Both the position numbers and the translations under genes were made by a program. A stretch of 6,820 nt of DNA from an uncultured bacterium (GTDB lineage Bacteria; Pseudomonadota; Alphaproteobacteria; CAISDR01), in NCBI GenBank assembly GCA_903884125.1, contig CAISDR010000544.1, forward strand, positions 1 to 6,820. The letters are read 5' to 3'. The notes below the pieces were generated by a model, which did no database searches, had not been told where the DNA came from, and saw only the letters and a list, made by a program, of their open reading frames with translations. Below, in pieces: positions 1 through 4,502 of the stretch (positions within the stretch are counted from its first letter, which is position 1; every line of letters starts with the position of its first letter).

Positions 1-2
1 CG

Positions 3-929
3 CTTTTGGCCCAGCCGGGCATTGCCCGCGCACAGGTGATCCTGACCGCCCATCGTGAACATGGCGCACCCGCTGCGCCTCCGGCTGCCTCCCCGGCCTC
101 GGCAGCAAATCAGGTGCCGGGGATTGACGGCGTTCGCCAGATCATCGCTGTCGCATCAGGCAAAGGCGGGGTCGGCAAATCCACTACGGCGGTCAATCTT
201 GCCCTGGGATTGCAGCGGCTGGGGCTGAATGTGGCCCTGCTGGATGCAGACATCTATGGCCCGTCGGTACCGCGGCTGCTCGGCCTGACCGGCAAGCCGC
301 GTACAAAGGACAAGAAGCTGTTACCCATGGTGGGCCATGGGCTTGCAGCCATGTCCATCGGCTTTCTGGTTGATGAAGGAACACCCGTTATCTGGCGCGG
401 ACCCATGGTCATGTCAGCACTGACCCAGATGATGCAGGATGTGATCTGGACCGAACCGTCGGGACGCACCATTGACGTGATGGTGATTGATATGCCGCCG
501 GGCACTGGCGATGCACAGATGACGATTGCCCAGCGCCTGCCGCTGGCCGGGGCAGTGATTGTTTCAACCCCGCAGGACATTGCATTGATCGACGCCCGCA
601 AGGGGCTTGCCATGTTCGAAAAAACCCGTGTACCGATTTTGGGGATTGTCGAAAACATGAGCCTCTATATCTGTCCCAATTGCGGACACGAGGCGCATAT
701 TTTCGGACATGGCGGCGCGCGCGAAACGGCTGCAGAACTGGGCGCAGAATTCCTGGGTGAAGTTCCGCTGCACTTGTCCATCCGTCAGACATCGGATTCA
801 GGTCAGCCTATTGTTGTATCCAGCCCGGATTCAGCCGAAGCCCGTGCCTATCATGTCATAGCTGCGCGGATTGCTGAAAAGCTGCGGGCCCAGGATACAA
901 AAACACCGCCACGCATTGTTTATGCCTGA
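3..929 (+). CDS. apbC: Mrp/ApbC (NBP35-type) Fe-S cluster carrier ATPase, 5' end outside window
   Basis: P-loop ATPase that carries and transfers iron-sulfur clusters to apo-proteins in the cytoplasm (family knowledge; also called mrp). Residues are numbered from the TTG codon at position 6. A deviant Walker A, GKGGVGKST, lies at about 52-60, the switch/Walker B-like DMPPGTGD at 162-169, and the cluster-binding CPNC at 223-226. Before the ATPase domain, LLAQPGIARAQVILTAHR looks like the last strand of the MIP18/DUF59 domain that many Mrp proteins carry, followed by an Ala/Pro-rich linker (about 20-37). The frame is open to the left edge, so the TTG at 6 is probably not the start and the real start lies outside the window. 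The stop is TGA at 927-929. The gene converges on the NnrU gene with 25 bp between stops. Family assignment is very secure; in vivo targets are not known from sequence. Confidence 0.95.
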   Translation, partial: LLAQPGIARAQVILTAHREHGAPAAPPAASPASAANQVPGIDGVRQIIAVASGKGGVGKSTTAVNLALGLQRLGLNVALLDADIYGPSVPRLLGLTGKPRTKDKKLLPMVGHGLAAMSIGFLVDEGTPVIWRGPMVMSALTQMMQDVIWTEPSGRTIDVMVIDMPPGTGDAQMTIAQRLPLAGAVIVSTPQDIALIDARKGLAMFEKTRVPILGIVENMSLYICPNCGHEAHIFGHGGARETAAELGAEFLGEVPLHLSIRQTSDSGQPIVVSSPDSAEARAYHVIAARIAEKLRAQDTKTPPRIVYA

Positions 930-954
930 CAGTGTTATCTAATTCCCCTGCGAA

Positions 955-1533
955 TTAAGGCATCACCGAAACACCGATCAGTGCCGGATGCAGCATCATC
1001 ATGGCCAGGAACGCCCCAAGACCCACCGCAATGGCGATCAGGTCGCCAACGATGGTTGGTGGTTTTGGCGCAGGTGCATCAGGATCAATGGCCCGGCGTT
1101 TCAATGCAATACGGTCAATGACCCCAAAGGCCAGGAATGCCCCGAACAGCAACATGCCGCCCAGATCACCATTGGACAGCAAATGTCCAAAGGCCCAGGC
1201 TTTGATACCCGCCAGCATCGGATGTTTCAGCCGGGCCTTGATATGGCTCATCGGCGCATAGGCCGCCGCCAGCATTACAAAGGCCAGCATGACCAGTAAA
1301 TGTGTCACGTGATGCAAAAAGCGGGGTGGTTCCCACACCGGGATCAGACCATCGGCCCGATAGTCGCCGAAGCCATAGATGATCAGCACGAAACCGGTCA
1401 AAGACAGGATCGAATAAATTCCCTTGAACGGCATCGGACCCAATTGGGAAATCAGCTGGGCCCGCAGCGGTCGCATCATTGAAATGGAGTGGCTGCCGAA
1501 GAATATGACCAGTCCCATGATCAGAATCGTCAT
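955..1533 (-). CDS. NnrU family integral membrane protein
   Basis: 192-aa inner-membrane protein of the NnrU family, named after a gene linked to denitrification, although most members sit outside denitrification clusters and have no settled function. About five hydrophobic segments are visible: 1-14, 38-55, 75-93, 121-139 and 162-182. Conserved-looking family features are an N-terminal GSHS (13-16), the HHVTH cluster (74-78), HPMLAGIKAWAFGHLLSNGD (104-123) with His and Asn in a membrane-proximal position, and a Lys/Arg-rich loop plus a Pro-rich linker (144-159) before the last helix. The ATG is 15 bp after the stop of the upstream lactonase-like gene, with a weak AAGG upstream, so translation is probably from the same mRNA. 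No nitrate or nitric oxide reductase genes are nearby, so a denitrification role is not supported here. Confidence 0.9.
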   Translation of the reverse strand: MTILIMGLVIFFGSHSISMMRPLRAQLISQLGPMPFKGIYSILSLTGFVLIIYGFGDYRADGLIPVWEPPRFLHHVTHLLVMLAFVMLAAAYAPMSHIKARLKHPMLAGIKAWAFGHLLSNGDLGGMLLFGAFLAFGVIDRIALKRRAIDPDAPAPKPPTIVGDLIAIAVGLGAFLAMMMLHPALIGVSVMP

Positions 1534-1548
1534 GTCCGATGCCTTTTG

Positions 1549-2478
1549 TTATTTGTTCAGGAAATTCAGTTTAAGCCCGGCGGTCGGCCATCTGGCCTTG
1601 ACCAGTTTGCCGGTGGACGACAGGGTCAGATAGGCGGTTGTCATATCCGCACCCCCAAAACAGATATTGGTGGTCAAAAGATCAGGCGCTGCGTAATGGG
1701 TAATTTTTGCCCCATCCGGCGAAATCGATGTGATGCCGCCATTCACCAGTGTTGCCACGCAGATATTGCCTTCACCATCCACCGCCAGACTGTCGAACAA
1801 TTGTAAACCCGGCAGGCCTGCAACCAGCTGACCTGGAAATACACCACCGGTTGGACCGTCGGCACGTCGAACTTCGCCGGGGCCTGCCAACGGGAACGCC
1901 CACAGTCTGCCGGTAAAAGTTTCAGCGACATAAAGCGTGTCTTCATCCGGTGACAGGCCGACACCATTGGGCGCTTCGAGCGGGAAAATAATTTCCTTGA
2001 TCAGCGAACCATCCGTGCGCGCATAAAACACACCGGTTCGGTCGCGTTCGCGGTGCCGAATCTTGCCATGATCGGTGAAATAGAAGCCGCCGCTTCTGTC
2101 AAAGACCAGATCGTTTGGTCCACGCAATGGCACACCGTCGCAGGAACGGTATAAAATTTTGACCGCACCCGTATCAGGGTCAACCTGTTCGATCCGGCCA
2201 CCGGAATAATCGGCAGGTTGTTCGCCGGGCATCAATATGCCGCCATGGTTATGCCATTCAAAACCGCCATTATTGCAGACGTAAATCTTGCCATCCGGCC
2301 CAAGGGCCGCGCCATTCGGCCCACCGCCCAGATCTGCGATGACTTCGATTTTTCCACTGGCGGTTATACGGGTCAGTGTGCCGCGGGCAATTTCCACCAA
2401 CACGATTGACCCATCAGGAAACGCAATGGGGCCCTCGGGAAAGCGCAGGCCAGTCGCAATTTCAGTCAGGTCGAGCAT
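1549..2478 (-). CDS. SMP-30/gluconolactonase/LRE-family hydrolase
   Basis: 309-aa six-bladed beta-propeller protein of the SMP-30/gluconolaconase/LRE family; members hydrolyse sugar lactones or related esters using one divalent metal ion. The expected metal ligands are present: Glu15 in FPEGP, Asn171 in APNGVGLSPD and Asp229 in FDSLAVDGEG. Asn122 in RGPND is at the position used for substrate contact in characterised members. Blade-like repeats of the form xPDGxIY (about 21, 61) recur. The C-terminal run TNICFGGAD...TLSSTGKL is typical of a proteobacterial subgroup. No signal peptide is seen, so it is probably cytosolic. The ATG has GGGGGA at 2483-2488 with a short spacer. It lies 55 bp after the thyX stop and 15 bp before nnrU. 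The exact substrate cannot be read from sequence; no sugar catabolic genes flank it. Confidence 0.9.
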   Translation of the reverse strand: MLDLTEIATGLRFPEGPIAFPDGSIVLVEIARGTLTRITASGKIEVIADLGGGPNGAALGPDGKIYVCNNGGFEWHNHGGILMPGEQPADYSGGRIEQVDPDTGAVKILYRSCDGVPLRGPNDLVFDRSGGFYFTDHGKIRHRERDRTGVFYARTDGSLIKEIIFPLEAPNGVGLSPDEDTLYVAETFTGRLWAFPLAGPGEVRRADGPTGGVFPGQLVAGLPGLQLFDSLAVDGEGNICVATLVNGGITSISPDGAKITHYAAPDLLTTNICFGGADMTTAYLTLSSTGKLVKARWPTAGLKLNFLNK

Positions 2479-2482
2479 TTCA

Positions 2483-2488
2483 TCCCCC
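2483..2488 (-). promoter_or_regulatory. Ribosome binding site of the SMP-30-family gene
   Basis: The minus strand reads GGGGGA followed by TGAA and the ATG at 2476-2478. This supports that ATG rather than the out-of-frame ATG that overlaps the RBS at 2481-2483. The 4-nt spacer is on the short side. Confidence 0.5.
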
Positions 2489-2533
2489 GGTTACTTTGTA
2501 TTTATTACATCCATTGTATTAACCGATTTCAGT

Positions 2534-3481
2534 CTACCCTCGACCGAGTGTGGTCATCAACTCCCGCCATTCACGCGCCGACATGGTGCTGTTGGCCTCG
2601 GTAACACTCTCGCCCGCCAACATGCGTTTGACCACGGCAATACCCTGTGCGGACAGTTCGACACCGCCCATGCGATAGTCCCTGAAGGCGCCAAAGGCCA
2701 GGGGTACCCATTTCTGAATAAGATCCAGCATCAGTTCGGCATAAACACGGATTTCATATTGGGCATGGGAATCCGCACGCACATTCAGGAAATGGAACAG
2801 GTTGTGCAGGTCGATTTTCCAATACCACTGGGTATAGAAATTAAGTGGCAAATTCATTCGAGCCAGTTCACGGGCAAGGCCCGTGCGCTCAGCATCAATC
2901 ACCCCGCCGTCCTGCCGCTCGTTCAGCATTTCTTCGTAATGGTCATAGGCACGAATTGAATCATCACGCAGCAGTTCCAGCACCCGTGCGGCTTCTGCCC
3001 CCTGCAATACATCGCCGCGACCCTGACGGTTATGGGTCGATTGGGCGGCCAGCTGATCTGGCGCGGGGATATAGAATTCCCGGTCCATGATCGAATAACG
3101 CGCGGAATACTCGTTAACATTCGCCATGCGGTGCCGGATCCACTGACGCGCAACAAAGATCGGCAGTTTGATATGAAACTTGATCTCGCACATTTCAAAC
3201 GGGGTGGTGTGGCGATGGCGCATCAGATAGCGGATCAGGCCTTCATCCTCGCGGGTCTTTTTTGTGCCCTTGCCATAGGAAACCCGTGCCGCCTGCACAA
3301 TGGCGGCATCATCGCCCATATAGTCGATGACACGCACGAAGCCATGGTCCAGAACCGGCAGCGCCTGATAAAGCACATCTTCCAGGGCCGGGACGGTTGC
3401 CCGTCGGGTTGAATAAGTCTCTGCCCGTTGCGCGGCCAATTCGGCGCGCGCTGTATCATCCAGCGCCATGTCATTCCCCAT
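2534..3481 (-). CDS. thyX: FAD-dependent thymidylate synthase ThyX
   Basis: Flavin-dependent thymidylate synthase: methylates dUMP to dTMP using methylene-tetrahydrofolate and reduced FAD, acting as a cytosolic homotetramer. The diagnostic ThyX motif RHRx7S is complete at residues 116-126 (RHRMANVNEYS) and continues ARY. The upstream RHRHTTPFE (88-96) and the C-terminal stretch with DLHNLFHFLNVRAD (224-237) and HAQYEIR (239-245) carry the dUMP- and FAD-contacting residues known in the family. Length is 315 aa, usual for alphaproteobacterial forms, which are longer than the roughly 220-250 aa Thermotoga/Mycobacterium type. Two starts are possible: ATG at 3481, or ATG at 3469, preceded by GGGGA at 3475-3479 with a 5-nt spacer, giving 311 aa. 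Neither RBS is strong. First gene of the minus-strand run thyX, SMP-30, nnrU. Whether the genome also has ThyA cannot be seen. Confidence 0.96.
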   Translation of the reverse strand: MGNDMALDDTARAELAAQRAETYSTRRATVPALEDVLYQALPVLDHGFVRVIDYMGDDAAIVQAARVSYGKGTKKTREDEGLIRYLMRHRHTTPFEMCEIKFHIKLPIFVARQWIRHRMANVNEYSARYSIMDREFYIPAPDQLAAQSTHNRQGRGDVLQGAEAARVLELLRDDSIRAYDHYEEMLNERQDGGVIDAERTGLARELARMNLPLNFYTQWYWKIDLHNLFHFLNVRADSHAQYEIRVYAELMLDLIQKWVPLAFGAFRDYRMGGVELSAQGIAVVKRMLAGESVTEANSTMSAREWRELMTTLGRG

Positions 3482-3541
3482 CTGTACCCGGTTAGGGCAT
3501 CAAGATAAAACTGCCTTGAAACATCAATCTGTAAACAATTG

Positions 3542-3575
3542 ACGCCGCCTGAGGGTCAAGCGACTCAGGCGGCGT
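3542..3575 (-). terminator. Probable Rho-independent terminator of the VOC gene
   Basis: A perfect 12-bp inverted repeat: ACGCCGCCTGAG (3542-3553) and CTCAGGCGGCGT (3564-3575), with a 10-nt loop. Read on the minus strand the stem is followed by CAATTGTTTA, only moderately T-rich. It lies 46 bp beyond the VOC stop codon and 60 bp before the thyX start, so it fits a terminator that separates these two same-strand transcription units. The plus-strand side is not followed by a T run. Confidence 0.7.
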
Positions 3576-3621
3576 TCAGGGATGCTAGCGCGAATTGTGG
3601 TCCCGGCTAAGGGGGTATCCC

Positions 3622-4011
3622 CTAGGCTGGGCCAATTTTGTAAACACAGAATTTATTGCCATCCAGGTCGCGGAAATAGGCGCCATAGAAGCCATTGGGG
3701 TCGTCGCCGCGAACGCCCGGCGCACCTTCGTCGGCGCCACCCTTCTTCAGGGCTTCGGCATGGGCCTTGTTAACCACCTCGCGCGAGGCAGCGGAAAGGG
3801 CGACCATGGCGCCATTGCCAGCATTGGCCTTGCCGCCATCATGGGGCATGGTCACAGCCAAAAGCGGTCCCGCGGCACTAGTTGCATACCAGACACGCTT
3901 TTCATTGGTATAGGCTTCTACCACCCTTGCACCAAATATGGACATAACCGCGTCGTAAAAGACCCGCGCCCGGGCAAGATCATTGGTTCCCACCATGGTA
4001 TAGCCGATCAT
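3622..4011 (-). CDS. VOC (glyoxalase/bleomycin resistance) superfamily protein
   Basis: 129-aa small cytosolic protein of the vicinal oxygen chelate superfamily, built from two beta-alpha-beta-beta-beta modules. The opening MIGYTMVGTNDLARARVFYDAV (1-22) and closing GFYGAYFRDLDGNKFCVYK (107-125) are typical of an uncharacterised VOC subgroup. The usual metal ligands look absent: Tyr4 stands where a His is common in the first strand, Ala71 falls near the second-module His, and Cys122 sits where DPDGN-x-x-E members have Glu. Metal-dependent glyoxalase or dioxygenase chemistry is therefore unlikely, and ligand binding or an unknown role is more plausible (inference). The ATG has an excellent GGAGGA upstream. 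It is divergent from ssrA and followed by the hairpin at 3542-3575, so it is probably monocistronic. Confidence 0.88.
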   Translation of the reverse strand: MIGYTMVGTNDLARARVFYDAVMSIFGARVVEAYTNEKRVWYATSAAGPLLAVTMPHDGGKANAGNGAMVALSAASREVVNKAHAEALKKGGADEGAPGVRGDDPNGFYGAYFRDLDGNKFCVYKIGPA

Positions 4012-4019
4012 CGAACGTA

Positions 4020-4025
4020 TCCTCC
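4020..4025 (-). promoter_or_regulatory. Strong Shine-Dalgarno of the VOC gene
   Basis: The minus strand reads GGAGGA eight bases before the ATG at 4009-4011. It fixes the start and is the best RBS in the window. Confidence 0.75.
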
Positions 4026-4109
4026 GTCAGTTTCGTTTGTCTGAATTCCTAATCGGTTTGATCCTGACCGGAATTGATGACACTTCCAAGTGGCCAATTA
4101 TCAGGGGGC

Positions 4110-4138
4110 TTTAAATAACCCCCGCCCATGCCTATATT
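4110..4138 (+). promoter_or_regulatory. Candidate sigma-70 type promoter of ssrA
   Basis: TTTAAA (4110-4115, four of six matches to the -35 consensus) and TATATT (4133-4138, five of six to the -10 consensus) are 17 bp apart. Initiation would fall at about 4144-4146, exactly where the first hairpin of the tmRNA precursor begins. A GGGGG/CCCCC inverted repeat (4104-4108, 4119-4123) brackets the -35 element; whether it is regulatory is unknown. The fit is by eye. Confidence 0.5.
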
Positions 4139-4226
4139 GAGCAGTGCCGGTCGCACCGGCTATGGCGATAAACGGGTTTCATAATAAACGTTTCGGACCC
4201 GGGGGCAGTACCCGGCGCCTCCACCA

Positions 4227-4269
4227 GATTTTCGCGAGTGATTCCATGTCGGATCAATTTCGGATTTAG
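4227..4269 (+). other. Internal transcribed spacer of the permuted tmRNA
   Basis: These 43 nt join the CCA end of the acceptor piece to the first G of the coding piece. In two-piece tmRNAs this loop is removed during maturation, leaving the two RNAs held by base pairing. The boundaries follow from the CCA at 4224-4226 and the GGGGGCG acceptor strand at 4270. Confidence 0.8.
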
Positions 4270-4353
4270 GGGGGCGAAGCAGTATCGACGGACGTCTAAA
4301 GGTCTCCCTTTTGCCCGGCATTGTACCGCCGTTATCGGGCTGAACACATACTT

Positions 4354-4401
4354 GCCAACGACAACGTGGCATTTGAAGGTTCGGCGCTTCTCGCAGCCTA
4401 A
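4354..4401 (+). other. tmRNA tag-peptide reading frame, ANDNVAFEGSALLAA
   Basis: From the resume codon GCC (4354-4356) the frame encodes 15 residues, ANDNVAFEGSALLAA, and stops at TAA (4399-4401). The ANDN opening is the alphaproteobacterial signature and the LAA ending is the ClpXP/ClpAP-type degron. With the alanine loaded on tmRNA the added tag would be (A)ANDNVAFEGSALLAA. It has no start codon and should not be annotated as a protein gene. Confidence 0.93.
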
Positions 4402-4429
4402 CGGCTTAGAGAAGATCTGAAAATTCGCG

Positions 4430-4462
4430 GCCCGGGGGGCGCCGGGCAACAGAAAGCCCCCC
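4430..4462 (+). other. 3' pseudoknot or hairpin of the tmRNA coding piece
   Basis: GCCCGG (4430-4435) pairs with CCGGGC (4442-4447), and GGGGC (4436-4440) in the loop pairs with GCCCC (4456-4460), leaving the A-rich linker AACAGAAA (4448-4455). This is H-type pseudoknot topology, expected after the tag in tmRNA. The competing simple hairpin GGGGGGC/GCCCCCC (4434-4440, 4456-4462) could act in transcription termination for ssrA or the convergent kinase gene, but no T run follows. Confidence 0.6.
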
Positions 4463-4502
4463 ACTGATTCCTGTGACTGAATGCTTTATTGGACAAAACG
4501 CG

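Larger units (their letters stand above)
4144..4464 (+). ncRNA. ssrA: Transfer-messenger RNA, circularly permuted two-piece alphaproteobacterial type
   Basis: tmRNA enters stalled ribosomes with SmpB, accepts alanine, and encodes a tag that ends translation and marks the product for proteolysis. Here the 3' (acceptor) half is encoded first. The acceptor piece (about 4144-4226) has a hairpin GCCGGT/ACCGGC (4146-4160), the T stem CCGGG/CCCGG (4199-4203, 4211-4215) and ends in CCA at 4224-4226. The coding piece starts at about 4270 with GGGGGCG (4270-4276), which pairs over all 7 positions with CGCCTCC (4216-4222). The third pair is G.U, the alanyl-tRNA synthetase identity element. ATCGACGG (4284-4291) matches the conserved tmRNA D-loop region. 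The tag runs 4354-4401. A helix with arms at 4387-4398 and 4403-4414 surrounds the stop codon, and a pseudoknot closes the 3' part. The permuted order is the known arrangement in alphaproteobacteria, with processing into two RNAs. The outer ends are estimates. Confidence 0.93.

Noticed and set aside
940..957. Inverted repeat TAATTC/GAATTA between the convergent mrp and nnrU stops, possible bidirectional terminator
   Set aside because: Only 6 AT-rich pairs with a C-rich loop and no T run on either strand; it also includes the NnrU stop codon. Too weak to call.
2845..3412. Several plus-strand open frames of 80-126 codons across thyX
   Set aside because: They are frames opposite a secure gene with intact catalytic motifs, have no recognisable domains, and reflect GC-biased third positions.
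3610..3623. AGGGG/CCCCT palindrome overlapping the VOC stop codon
   Set aside because: Five base pairs with a 4-nt loop and no T tract; the 12-bp hairpin at 3542-3575 is a far better terminator.
4132..4464. 110-codon minus-strand open frame in the VOC-kinase gap
   Set aside because: It lies antisense to the tmRNA; its sequence is explained by the conserved tmRNA T arm, acceptor stem and tag region, and no protein family or RBS supports it.
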